A DNA stretch of 64,000 nucleotides from Oenanthe sinensis (GCA_028671895.1 CM053800.1:17443886-17507885), one strand, 5' to 3'; shown: positions 46,727-58,790, counted from the first letter of the stretch. Notes: generated by a model from the sequence alone, not told the origin. Made by a program: numbers and translations.

Positions 46727-49700
46727 CTAACTGATCTTCTCAAAGCCTTTGTTGTTTCTTACAAATGAATTCAGCATGTTTTGTTCAACAATGGCTAGAG
46801 CTTCCCCAACAAACTTCTTTAACTCCTTCAACTCAGCAGTATCACTCTTGATTTGACAGTAAGCTGCGCTCAGATCATTTGCATTGTTCTCCTGGTGCTT
46901 CAAGTCTTTTATCAGTAAGACACTTGACTTTCCACTCATGGGTTGAAATCCAATGTAGTTACCCACACTTTCTCTAAATTTAATTTTCATTGCTTCAAGT
47001 GGCATGTTCTGGTCATTTCCATTTTTATCAAGAAATTTCAAAGTAAATTTCCCATTTATTTATTTGCCTGCCTGTGCAGAGTCAGCTTTCTGTCAATTTC
47101 CTTGAACCATTTATGTGTAACAACTTCTTTGTTTTTGTTCACTTCATAAGATATTTGCAGAAGAAACCTGATATATTGTAGCTCTTCAGCCTTTTTAAAG
47201 AAGATGAAGTTTGTTTGAGTAATCCACCTAACAGTCCCTCCTTACATAAAATATACTAGCATTTCATTTTTCACCTTTTATGTGCCTCTCTGACCTCCTT
47301 GCATCTTTATTTCAAAAACAATATAAACAATCGAAGCAGACACCACTTTGTTCAAGTGTTTTTGTGTGATCTTCTCAAATTGCTTATTTGTCAAGGATTG
47401 AGGGTCTGTTAGATTCTTCAAAGCCTCCAAGACCTTTCTTCTTCCTGGCTCTCAATTGAAGATTTGATTGACTACATTGCCAATAGCTAGGTTCTTGACC
47501 TTCTTGACTTTTATTTTCATCAGAGTCTGTACTCTGTTTTCTCTTACCAGAGTCTGACTTAGACCCTGTTTTCCCATGTCCAGTCCCTGACTAGTGTGTT
47601 TGAGGTACAACCACTCCAGACTGTTTTTGTTGCATACCACTAGCTCCCCTATGATCATAAGAACCATCTTTATCATCATCACCATCTCTCCTCCTTTTAA
47701 CTCCCCTTGATTTGTCTTCATCCCTGCAATTTCGATCCTTATGACTCCTTGAACTCCCAACTTCTTTCTTCTCCCCCTTTTTGACATCATCACCACCTGT
47801 GATAGCCAAAAGAATTTGTTCCAGCACTCTGGAGATGTTGGCCTGAGCAACAATCACATAATCAACTTTGGTAGTAAAGGAATTGACATCATTTTGAATA
47901 GTAGTTTGTTTTGCCTTGAAATCAACTAAAGATTCCTTTATAGTAGCATCCTTAGATTGTTGAACATAATTTAAAGAAAACTTGGTTTTGAGAAGTGAAG
48001 ATGTGGTGTAAACATTGGTCAGCTTTGTATTGATATGTGAAATATTTGTGACCACATCAGCCAATTGACTTACAATATTTTCCCTGGCCGCTTGCTTATC
48101 AGTAGATATGGCTATCCCTTCTTCAATTAAAGAGGCATCAGGCTTCTCATCAGGATAATGACCATGCTCTTGGACAAAAGATTTATTGTGAAAGGCTTGA
48201 AGTCTTTCAGATTGATGAATAGCCAGAATGCACTTAAAAGTGTCAAAATCATTAATGCCCCTGGCCTGTGTTGTTTCCCAAGAGAGATGAAAACCTTTAT
48301 TGAAGTAAATGAAAGATGGATTCACCCAACTTCACCTTTAGAGGTCTAATCATCAATCACATCATCAATTTACTCCAACTTGTAACAGGTGGTATAGACT
48401 TTGGTGGTGGAGTAGACTATGAAACTACAAAAGGGACTATAGAACATGAATCCTCCTTAGAGTGATCATACTCTGTAGACTCTTAAAGTCTAGTCTGGAT
48501 AGGCATGATACGTATTGGTTCACCTGACTTCAAATTTGTAGTTTCAGGTTAATTTTGAGAAGTAACCACCAAAGCTTCCATAACTATGTTTGCTCTCCTA
48601 GCTTGATAATCCACTAAATGAATATGTGGTCTCTTTGTGAATGATTTCTAAGCAGCTAGAGCCTCCTCCTTCTTGCCAATTTGTAAGATAACTAAAATGA
48701 ATTTTCATCCATCCTTTGCCTCAACTCATTAGACCAACTTTGAGGAAATTCTTGATCCTAATAAGTAAAGCTAGGTTTAGGATACCCTAATCTCTCATTC
48801 TCACAGTGGGGTTGGGCACCCACTTTCTCATCCTCACTCTGGCTCTCTACAGCCTTTTCTACCTCTCCTTTTGCCTGGACCAGTGCCAACCCCTCATTAG
48901 TAATATTTTCACTCGTATAGATGGGTGCACCAAAAAGTCCTACAAAATAGGGTGTGAAAGAAGTAAAAATTCTTCGATACCTGAACCACCTTGATGGAGG
49001 GGAACCCCTTCAAATGTCTGAAAGCTAAGGGTTTCCTCCAAGGGGTAAGCAACAACAGACTCTAACCCTTACTAGCTTCTTCTTTCTTTTCAGGGTCTTT
49101 GGCTCTAGTATTCCAGTCTTAGGGTTTACTATAGACTCTGACTGCTTTAGTGTTACTTCGTTAGAAGCCAAAGTCTTAGTATCATAATCTTAGAGTATTG
49201 ATGCATGAGACTCCCCCTCAAAGTGGATAGACTCTCACAGAATTGATTGTAGAATTTTTTCATGAGCATCCATCAGAGTCTGTCCTCCCATATCACTGGG
49301 CTTCTCATCAGCATTTTGATGAGTTAGAAAAGAAGGCCTTTCAGCATGCTCCTTTGCCTCACTATCACCCAACATCTCACTATGTGGTTCTTGTGTGGGT
49401 GAGGCACACTGATCATCTTTGTCACTAACCACCACTGGTTTACTAGTCCCATCTCACAACTTTCTTCCATCACATGCGTCCTCCCGTGGTTCTACCATTG
49501 TTAATGCATCCAAGTGATTATTTAGAAAAGTCCTTGCATGGATTACATTAATTGCCTGAGCATCTGTGAGATTGAAAAGTTCCTACAGTTCCCTTCTTAC
49601 TCTGTCATAAAATGAGCCCCTAAATTGATCCAATCTACTTTGATAAGTTGGATAGATATACTTGTTGGAAATTGTTTCTATATTATGGATAAGACAATCA

Positions 49701-50790
49701 ACCACCTTCCTTGTGGAGATCCATTCAATAGTTGTTCTGTAGGTAACCCCTTTTTCCTAAATTGCTTCATAGTCAAATGCTGGTTGCTCAACCTCAGTTT
49801 CCAACTTAACAACAGACTCTGATACCCTCTTTTTAAGGACTTTGATCTTTTTGATCTTTTTAGTTTTTGGTTTTTAAGAGTCTGGCACACCAAATGCTTT
49901 GAGAATTTCATTAGTATTTCCTTTTATGACCTCAGCTGCTTAAGTTTGAAATGAAGAATTGAAGAGGTAACTGTATAGATTTGAGACCACATCTTATGCA
50001 GATATTTGTAGCTCCATCTCCATTTTCTTCCTTAGGGCATCATAGGTAGATAGTAGATCCAATACTTGCGATTATGTCTTATATATTGTTAGATCTTTAA
50101 CTTGTTTCACCAATGGATATAAAAATAGCAACACCTCAACAGTTAGAGTGATAATTGAGTCAATTAGATTTGAGGCTGCATCCATTGGCATTCCTTCCCA
50201 AAATGTTCCATGATCAGAGTCTAAAGGCAGTCTAGACTCTAACTCAAAATTAGACTTCGGTTCAGGAGTTTTCATATTTTCAGAGATTGGCTCTGCAGGT
50301 GCCTTGGGAGCATCTGCTTCTTGCAACACAGGGATAACAACAATTATAGGCTTGTGTGTATGTGTAGAAAAAGCCTTCCTCAACCTCTTGTACTTCTTAC
50401 CAAAAGATTTTTCATGCGATTCTGGTTGAGAATCCTGATGTGCATCCCTAGGTTTTTCAGAGACCGTGGCCTTTGGAGAGTCTACGGTCTTGGGTTTTGG
50501 GCTAGAATCAGGTGCATTATGACCTTCTTTTAGTAAAGATATCCCTTCAACAACCTGCTTATCTAAAGGCTTGAGCTACTCATCACTTTGCTAATCTATA
50601 AGCCTGGTTTGAACCAACTTCCTCCTTTTTACAATTGTTGCCTTTTGAGAGACAACATAGATTGGTTTCCTGGATTTGGATTTGTGAGATTGTTTTGAGG
50701 AAGGGGATTTGGCTACTTGGGCAGGTGTAGGGGGACTCTCCATAACTTATTCGTGCACCATTTCACCACCAAAGAAAGAAGCATTGTAGA
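46727..50790 (-). pseudogene. Envelope-like ORF of E5 (heavily decayed)
   Basis: Recognised from the order of parts shared with E1. At 50640-50745 there is a PPTPAQVA...KSKSRKP...SQKATIVKRRK segment parallel to the E1 PPTQATQ/KTKKRK region. An acidic/Ser-rich middle follows (50383-49235) with ESRLPLDSD, encoded by AGACTCTGAT motifs. At 48325-47590 is the best-preserved 244-residue stretch, with a Thr/Asn-rich helical region and a basic cluster GVKRRRDGDDDKDG. A terminal piece lies at 47041-46727. Many stops and shifts. The N-terminal REW-FF domain is not in the window. Confidence 0.65.
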
Positions 50791-50794
50791 CAGA

Positions 50795-51041
50795 ATGTAA
50801 TAACCCATATTTTTGACGCATTTTTTTATAAAAGGCCTTGATGAATAGTGATTCTACAGATTTACGAAAAGCTTTTTAGCCCACACTAAGTTAGTGATGG
50901 GATATTGGAAATTCGAAGATGTAACATTGTTGTATGAAATAAATGATTGAATGTAAAAGCTGTCAGAATTTGATGATTTTCACTTTTACTATTTATTTCA
51001 TAATTTACAAGATATCGAGGAATATGATAATTATGTCATGA
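50795..51041. other. Unidentified 247-bp fragment starting TGTAATAACCC
   Basis: Lies between the E5 remnant and the E6 LTR. The TGTAATAACCCATA start resembles an LTR end of another family, but no partner or duplication is visible. No ORF. Confidence 0.35.
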
Positions 51042-51382
51042 TGTTGGTCCCTGATATTGTAGAGGGGGGGTTGAATACAATATCTAAAATTGTCGTGGAA
51101 TTTTGAATTTAAAAATATTATTTTAATTAATCACGAAATATTAATTTTAATGAAATATGATTCAAGTAGAAGATATAATTTTAACTTGAAAAGTATTATA
51201 AAATTAATCTGATGAAAATTGTATATAAATGATAAAGTGATCTAGAACGAAATTGACATGAAGTGTTCGAGTTTAACAATTATATTCCAAACTTGCACAG
51301 AAATCTGTGAGTATTACAATGCATACAAATTTCTGATATTTGAATGTTTTCAATCACTCCAAATAATGAAGCAAAATCCTCA

Positions 51383-51765
51383 TATTTATAGAGGCAAAAG
51401 CTAGCAAGACTTTTGAATAAAACTTATTTAAAAAATCAAAAGACTTTATAATTTAGCCTTGAAGACTTTTTAAATAAGATGGGCAAGACTTTTAAAACTG
51501 GGTAAGACTTTTCAAAATTCAGTAAGACTTTTGAAAAATGCCTTACAAGACTTTTCTGTTCGGTAAGAATTTTTAAAAGGTCTTATTGAATTAATTCGGT
51601 AAGACTTTTAAAAGTTCTTGTTGAATAAATTCGGTAAGACTTTTAATTAAAGTTTTATTGGATTTTTCGGTAAAACTTTCTAAAATTGAAGCTCGGTAAG
51701 ACTTTTAAATTGAAGTTCAGGATGACTTTTAATTCCCTCGGCAAGACTTCTTCTTTGCCTAACTT
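51383..51765 (-). promoter_or_regulatory. LTR promoter of E6: GGTAAGACTTTT array and TATA box
   Basis: Thirteen or fourteen units around (C)GGTAAGACTTTTAAA between 51404 and 51750, some decayed (GGTAAGAATTTTT, GGTAAAACTTTC, GGATGACTTTTAA). Immediately beyond, on the minus strand, is CTATAAATATG (about 51382-51392), a TATA-box match. The array thus lies directly upstream of the TATA box for minus-strand transcription. Confidence 0.6.
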
Positions 51766-52827
51766 TGGACACATGGCAAGCTTTTAATTGGCTACTTTAA
51801 CAACATAGACCACCTGCCTCTTCAATTTGAATAACCAGGGGCTTATTTCGTCTTTTAATGGATAGACTCCGTAGAAATGCTTTTAGACTTGCACAACTTA
51901 TAATCTTTGATTAATAAATAATAAATTTAATTCAGAAATTATAAAAATAAATATCTAATATTATTTAGATATTAATAAATATAATTTACTAAATAAATAA
52001 AATATTTATTAATAAAAATAAATCCTTACGCTCTAAGTTGCGGTCTCCTGAATGTCTGGAACCGAACTCCTTTTGACTTGGAAATGATAAATTAATTTCA
52101 ACTAGGGTTCCACTTTTAAGAATATATGACTCTTCATTTCTTCCGTGTCAATTCTTTTTCCATCTTTTCTTCAAGTCAGTACTGTCAGGCCTGATTACCT
52201 GTATCTAGAGTTGCGATTAGAAGTACCTCTATTACTGAAATAATATGACTCTTTAAACTAGACAATACTTCTTTTTACCACTGCATGTACCCAGTTAAAT
52301 ATTCAATCTTAGATTCTGACTCTTGTATACTGCATTCCAAAAAAACCTGTATCCCTTTGAGCTTCTAGCTTCTGTCTTCTTCATTTTAAAATAATTCTGA
52401 ATTAATTAATCCTTTACTTAATTTAAGAAATAAATTATTTCTTCGTGAATTAATTTACTAATTAAATTAACTAATTAATTTAATTAATTAATAGAGAATT
52501 AAAATAAAGTCTTGACTATAGGACTGTTGTTGATGTAGATAAAACTCTTCTCTTCTTCAAAAATAACATTTCTAACCACTTGAACTTTTTGATGACGAAT
52601 CTTCACTGACATTTTTGACACCCTGTGCACTGGTCTGGTTCATGGATGACTAACTACAATTTTGATTTTCATTTCTGCTGTAGTGGTCTTTGTGTCTTGT
52701 CTTGCTTCTAGATTTGTCTTCAATATTTTCTTTTCCTAGAATCTTTCTATAGTAGCCACTTGGAATCTTCTATATCTTCTGAACTCTTCTGAAATACTAC
52801 TTCTTTATTTTTCGCCGACGCTTGAAC

Positions 52828-54417
52828 TGTTAGTATTGGTGTCCTAGAGACAATACTTTTAATGTTTTATTGAAAACAATTAAGGATTATGTTTTATGTG
52901 ATTATTTAATTAATATTTATTATGTCTTTATTTACTGCATCATAAATTGAAAGAATAATAAATGTCCTTGGAATATTAATACGTAATATATATCTTTAAG
53001 TATGTGACTTAAAAATGAGATTATATGAATAGTATTTTATTCCTAAAATTCCCTAGTCAAGTATTATTATTTAAGGACAATAATAATGCAATAAGACTAG
53101 TATGTTTGTTGACAGATGACCACATCTCATTGGTCATAGGTATGGTGATACTAAAGTCAAGAACATAAGTGTATGTATCAATACATGACACTGGAAAGAC
53201 CCGCCGTGAGATTCTACATGTTAATAAATGTCATAAGAAATCTCACAGTGATAATGATGTAATGATCCTCTGACTTGAAATCATTATATTTCTATACGAG
53301 AATTCATATACTTTGATTACACTCAAAGTTACCTTTAACCGGGTAATGATAAAGGTGGACATTGGGTATGCTATGAATCCTATGGGGAATATGAATGATA
53401 GATATAGGATTTAACCCTCCAATTCTAGGAGTGATATTATTGGCCTCTTGATTGAGTGAGACTATGAAATGCATGACCATGCTCAAATATTGATTTGTTT
53501 AAATAGTCTACTCATTGATCAAGGAAACCGAGATTAAACTTTGAAGAGGATGACACTATACATGCCTCAAGTTTGATCTATAATATAAGGTTAAAGGGAT
53601 TATATTACATGGAACATTATTCACGAAAGGTTTAATTGAATCACCAATTATTATTGTTACTTGGGTAGCAATGATGTATTACTAGATGCCACTCATTGTT
53701 TATAATTTTATTACTAGATAATAAAATTATTGCCAACGTAATAATAACCTAAAGGGTCACACACAAAGAACGTCAAAACGGAGGTTTATTTAAATTACGA
53801 ATTTAAATATATTATTGTTTATTCGAATTTAATTATTGAATTAATTAAGTGGGACTTGATTAATTATATTAGAATTCAGATTTAATAAGTATTATTATTA
53901 TTCGAATTTAATTATTGAATTAATTAAGTGGGACTTGATTAATTATATTAGAATTCAGATTTAATAATAATAATAACCCAAAGTCATAATGGGTTTTGGA
54001 AACCACATGGATTAGGGTTAGGCCCAAAATCTCTCTATCCCCTATATATACATAATGATGTATAGTATTAGGGTTTAATCATCAAATTTCGTTTTAGAGA
54101 AAAACCCTAGCTGCTCAACATCAAGAGAGGCTAGAGAAAGAGAGAGAGAGAGACAAACAATTCGGCTAGTACCGACTCCGGTGATCGTAGGACGATCGGG
54201 CGTTCGTGTGGATTTCTTTAGAGAGCAAATCTTTGCAACAAAGGACTGCTGTGATTCATCTTTCTGGACCTCCATTAAATAGCATACGAAAGCTTTGTTA
54301 AGGTACATACTTCTTCACTATAATCATCCAACGTTATACATGGATCCTGCGATTGGGTTTCGATTTTTTATTGTTTTTACATTAATTCCGCTGCGTTTTC
54401 ATGCCCGAAACCCTTCA
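52828..54417 (+). mobile_element. Solo LTR, family A, copy 3 (1590 bp, TSD TGAAC)
   Basis: TGTTAG to CCTTCA flanked by TGAAC at 52823-52827 and 54418-54422. It is longer than copy 2 partly because of a 79-bp internal duplication (53821-53968). GGATCCTGCG and CCGCTGCG mark its right end as in the other copies. Confidence 0.9.
53821..53968 (+). repeat. 79-bp tandem duplication inside solo LTR A copy 3
   Basis: Two near-identical units starting ATTCGAATTTAATTATTGAA at 53821 and 53900; the other family A copies have a single unit. Confidence 0.8.
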
Positions 54418-54611
54418 TGAACATATTAATGAACTTCTTCCGGTGTAGAGTAGCATCTTCATTAGAACACTTCTGATATTTAGGATTCTTTGTGTCTAGT
54501 GAACTTTTTTCGTCTTGATTCATGTTATCATATTTATTATTTAGTTTTGTTTCTTATCTGAGTTAAGTTGTCATCTAATTATTACAAATAGGCTTAGTCA
54601 TATGCCTTTCA

Positions 54612-54830
54612 ATCTCTCCCTATTTGTTATTAACATTTAACACACAAATTCCAAGAGGATAACTCAACTAACAACTAAGAAAATAATATGACATTTAAGA
54701 ACTGTAAATATTAAACTGTTCTCTGGATTATATAATACATTTTCAGATTTCTTGAGTAACTGAAATGAAAGATGTTTGTTCCTCTAGCACTGAACATATT
54801 ATACATGTAGTTTTATCTTCATTTCTCAGA
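54612..54830 (-). other. 3' untranslated block of E6, homologous to E2
   Basis: On minus it shares with E2 39770-39950 the order: GTTCAGT-x-CTAGAGGAACAAA, AATCCAGA, TTACAGT, TTGTTAGTTGAGTTATCCTC, then the polypurine tract. It supports E6 as an E2 relative and is non-coding. Confidence 0.65.
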
Positions 54831-56339
54831 CTCATCACTACTCCCCCTGAGGGTGGCAGGGATGAAGTCTTGTTCTCTTCTCATTACCACTTATCCTCTG
54901 TTTCTCCAACTCTTGTCTTTCTTTCTCTCCCAAGGTGAATTCATTCTCCCCTTACTTGAATTAACCAACCATTTTAATAGAGGTAACAAACATGGTATAC
55001 ATACAACATTAAACCATTGCAGATATAAAAAAATACAAACTATGACATGTTATGCATTTTAGAAAATCCAGTTAATCCTATATACAAGAATCTTCTAGAA
55101 TCAAATGGAATAGAAGAATTAATAAATAATCATTAGTTCTATCCAATCCAAGCATGTTGTTATATACCCCCTTTTCTTGTTCAACAATTCTCCCCCTTAA
55201 TTGATTAATCCTCTTATGACTTCTCCCTTTTGGATTTTGTTCAACAATTCTCCCCCTTAGTTGAGTAATCCTCTTCAGAAAAAAATTCCTCTACCGTAGT
55301 TGAGTAATATTAGAAACCTGTAACAGGGAATTGGGAATGGAATTTGGTAATTGTGTTAATGTGTGATTTTACTTTGTGTATCTTACAAGTGTTTCGCTCA
55401 TATACTCTCTAAGTGTTTCACTCATAAAATATATATTTTCACTCTTTCTCACTTGTGTTTCACTCTTTTCTCACAACACTGTTTTTCTCTTAGTACGGAT
55501 GACACAATCTTTTGTACCTGCAAAAAAGATCATCATAGCCCCTTCAAGAGAGGTCACTGGTGGTGCAATAGGGTTTCGTAAATCTCCGTCCTCAATTGAA
55601 TCTATAAACACTTTTGACTTTAAAAACTGAATTGCTTCAGGAATAGATTCAATGAGTTTCTGATCATCTAAGATGATCTATTTCATTAGGAATCTAGATT
55701 TGTTCCATCTGGAGAGGGAGATAGGGATCTATAATGTAGCAAATGATCTAGGTTTTCTCCTGACGCCTGTGAAGGCATGTTGATTCAGTCAAAATCATCA
55801 ATCATCCTTCCTTCCTTGATATGGAAGTTTAGAATAATTGCTTCCGTCAATTCATCCTTCCTGTGACATTCCAGTTGCTCCCTTTTGGTCCCAATTGTTG
55901 GTCCCTTTTGGATACCAATTGTTGGTCCTTAAAAATAAAATAATTTATTTGTGATTTCTTTGAAATGTCAGATGAAATTAACTCTTCATTAGTAGCATTG
56001 GCTGACAGGCTAGATTCAAAAAAACTCACTATGTTGAGATAATGAACCTAGTAACGGTTTTGCCTTTTCCAAGTCTGTACCCTTTTGAGAGAACACAAAT
56101 GAGCTAACAGTTATCTCAGTTTATATATATATAAAACATCTTTCTGGAGACAGAGCTGTTGGTTCACTCACATAACCAACCTTATCAAATGCACTCAAGG
56201 CATTGACTCCCTTATTTTGAACAATTAGGTATTTTGTTTAATGGTTAGAGAGATGGATGTGATAGTGTTTGTGTATTTGGTTCTAAGATCTTGGATAGAG
56301 ATTGGTGCCAATAATTAGGATTTCACTATTAGAAACTAT
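54831..56339. other. Rearranged region replacing the E6 envelope-like ORF
   Basis: Contains two copies of AACAATTCTCCCCCTTA-x-TTGA (about 55187 and 55240), three spaced GTGTTTC(A/G)CTC units (55388-55470), a short plus-strand ORF (separate entry), and at about 55875-55930 a doubled TTTTGG-x-ACCAATTGTTGGTCC that on minus reads as an LTR end plus TGGTATCC primer-like site. I take it as debris of one or more further retroelements; identity unresolved. Confidence 0.35.
55500..55630 (+). pseudogene. Short plus-strand ORF remnant, unidentified
   Basis: MTQSFVPAKKIIIAPSREVT opens after a CT-rich leader (TTTCACTC repeats), continues through a plausible protein to a stop at 55628, and protein-like sequence (LDLFHLEREIGIY) continues beyond in frame with stops to about 55850. 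No domain recognised. It could be the start of an envelope-like or gag gene of another element on plus. Confidence 0.3.
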
Positions 56340-56370
56340 CACTACACCATAAATGGTCTAAGGCAACATA
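56340..56370 (+). repeat. Left terminal inverted repeat of the CACTA element
   Basis: Begins CACTACACC and runs to GGCAACAT; perfect complement of 59023-59053 over about 30 bases. Confidence 0.93.
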
Positions 56371-56982
56371 AAAAAAAAGTGTTAAAAAGGCCGAATATTG
56401 TTGCTATAGGGTCTAAGGCAACACTCTGGACAATTTTTGTGGCGTTGGATATTGCCATGTAGCCTTAGAGGCTAAGCCAACATATATTAACATTTCTTTC
56501 CCACATAACTTTTCTGTTGGCTTAGGGTCTATGCCAACGCTTTTTTTGTTAACATATGATAATTTTGGCAACACCTTAGCATGTTATAGCAACACTTACT
56601 AGTAAACAATGTGAAAGTTTTAGCAACATCTTTACAAGCTAAGGCAACATTTTTAGTGGTAATTTTGAACAGCTACTTGCCTAAAATGAAACATCCCAAC
56701 ATAATCAAAATTCATCCCAACATAATTAAAATTCATCCCAACAAACACAAACCAGATGCAACTTCATCACCTTATATATACTTGGATAAAATTCCCTCAA
56801 AAATTAATTTAGCCATACATATAGAAATTAATTCCAAGGATGGTATAATAACCATCCTTCGCAAACCATACTACTAGATAAACATAATTCTAAGTCAGAT
56901 CGCAATACTAGCTAGATAAAATAATTCTAAGTCAGATCGCATAATATCTCAAAAGGTAAATAATATCTCTAAGTCAGAAGCA

Positions 56983-57990
56983 TCAAGGAATGACATTGTT
57001 TCCTTCACTTGCATCATTGTTTCCTTCACTTGCATCATCAATATTGTTTGGTGACTGCAGTACACTCACAACTTCATCAATATCAATCTTCAGCTCAGGA
57101 TTCTTTTCTGCCAAATTGGACATCAGCATCTTGACCTTTTCACGAACCTTTTCCATTTTTTCTTCCATCTCTTGAGCAAGTTGATCTCGGATCTTTTCGG
57201 TCATGCTTTCCAAAAACTGATTTGAGATAGATGATGTAGTAGCTCTAGTTCTTGCAGATTTCTCCTTTGGTTCTTTTTTCCGGATAAGTCTTCCTACTAA
57301 ATAAGAGCGACTGTGTTCCTTACCACTGTAAACTAATTCATTAGCAGCATCAACCTTGCCCTCCTTCAGAATTCTCTTAACATCATCCTGTAAGAAGAAA
57401 ACAGTTATATATAAATAATAACGAGAAAATAAACAATGGCAGTACACACTCTGCATCCAAATAGAAAGATAGAGTACACAATTTGCATTAACTGGACTTA
57501 AGGTACACACTCTGCAAAAACTTATAACAGTAGGTAAATTATAACAAAAACTTACAATTTTCTTTTCAATCACATCAGTAGGTAACTTATACTCTCTCTT
57601 CTCATCTCTTTTGCGTGTTTGAACATAAATATCGGCATCTGATATTGGTGCCGGTGGTTGATCAGGTTCAGCAAGTATCTCCCTTTCAATTGCCTTGCAT
57701 AAAAAATTAACACCTATATGAGAAAACTCTCAAACCCAACAGTACATAAAATAAATAATGACATTTACCATTTTGTGGCAGACTTGCGCAAAACTCCTTG
57801 GCCCTGCAGTATGCGTTTCTGTCACCATTTTACGAGCTTCAGCATTTTTTCTAGCTCTTTCCTACAATGGATACAGAATAAAAATAAACTGCACATACTG
57901 GAATATCAATGCAATATTAATAAGGATGTATCAATTTGTTACCTGGACTTTTTCATCACCCCAATACTTTAAAAGTATCAAAATACACAT
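56983..57990 (-). CDS. Plant Transposase_24 (Ptta/En/Spm) family protein, intron-containing
   Basis: Exons inferred from splice signals on minus: an upstream exon ending at 57943 (YWGDEKVQ, then GT); 57861-57769 (ERARKNAEARKMVTETHTAG, AG/GT flanked); 57693-57556 (AIEREILAEP to VIEKKI, then GTAAGT); and 57387-56983 (DDVKRILKEGKV to the stop). Exon phases are compatible. The motifs HTAG-x-RSFAQV and DIYVQTRKRD are characteristic of the Transposase_24 (Ptta) domain that accompanies TNP2 in plant CACTA elements, probably a DNA-binding accessory protein. The C-terminal exon is a coiled coil (about 57090-57220) ending in an acidic tail with a DASEGNN duplication. The 5' end is uncertain; a leader with CA/TG repeats lies near 58600-58780. 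Confidence 0.62.
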
Positions 57991-58707
57991 GTATGATTGA
58001 TTGTTAAGACACAATAGTGTTCAAATATTTAGTTGACATGGTTATATACTAAATTTTATCGCTAACATACTAAAGTCTATCTCAACTTACTAAAGTGTAT
58101 ATGTTTGTATATATCACTTATTTTCAACTATCCAAACTATTTCACTAATATAGCATCTCTAACATAACAAGTCTCAGCATACTATTTGTACTATTTCACT
58201 TATACTATTGGTACTATTTCACTTATATTATTTGTATACAAAACAGGGCATAAATAAAAACAAGGCACACTATTTTTCATGGCAAATCATAAAACAAAGC
58301 AAGGAAAGCAGGGCATATATAAAAACAGGGAATAAAACATGGCACACATAAAAACAAAGAAAAATCCCCCAAAAACATGGTACACATATAAACTGATCTA
58401 AACATTAGGGTTTGTAAACAAAATCTAAACCCCCAAATATTAGGGTTTGTAAACAAATTCTAACCCCCCAAATATTAGGGTTTGTAAACAAAATCTAACA
58501 CCCCCCAAAACTTAGGGTTTTTACCTTCAATTAGAGTTTTGAAAATGAATCGAACTTAATTTGCAATCGAGCTTGGAAATCAAGCTTGGAAATCGAGCTT
58601 TGAACTTAATTTGTAATGCAACTGAGCGGAGATGAGAGAGCTGAGCTGAGCGGAATCGTGTGATTGTGTTTGAGCTGAGCTGAGCGGAATCGGAGCTGGC
58701 CGGGGTG

Positions 58708-58790
58708 AGTGTTTGTGTTCGTTTGTGTGTGTTTGTGTCTGTGTATCTGTGTCTGTGTCTGTGTTTGTAAACAATTTGTGTTTGTGTTTT
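58708..58790. repeat. TGTGTC/TGTGTT microsatellite-like tract
   Basis: Imperfect hexamer run (GTGTGTTTGTGTCTGTG and similar) inside the CACTA element, upstream of its gene. Confidence 0.7.

Larger units (their letters stand above)
46189..50794 (-). mobile_element. E5: oldest copia (SIRE-type) remnant, LTR end plus envelope-like region
   Basis: Minus-strand remnant of a third family. A partial 3' LTR (46189-46608) ends CCTAACA, next to a polypurine-type tract (AGGGGAGAT on minus). To the right is a decayed envelope-like ORF. Pol, gag and the 5' LTR are absent; at 50795 unrelated sequence starts. E3 is inserted in its LTR. Confidence 0.75.
51042..54611 (-). repeat. 3' LTR of E6 (about 1975 bp without the insertion)
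   Basis: On plus it begins TGTTGGTCCC with G7 and TTGAATAC at about 51064, and ends GCCTTTCA at 54611 followed by ATCTCTCCCTATTTG (polypurine tract on minus). Solo LTR A with its TSD copy occupies 52828-54422. The interior is rich in TTAATTAA-type runs. Confidence 0.72.

Noticed and set aside
47452..47853. 133-codon minus ORF
   Set aside because: It overlaps the better-supported envelope-like frame (48325-47590) in another frame and has unusual composition; treated as a shadow.
52828..54417. Possible short genes in the solo LTRs (for example 53304-53486, 54075-54308, 7568-7750)
   Set aside because: They are not shared as ORFs among the three copies of the LTR and lack protein-like features.
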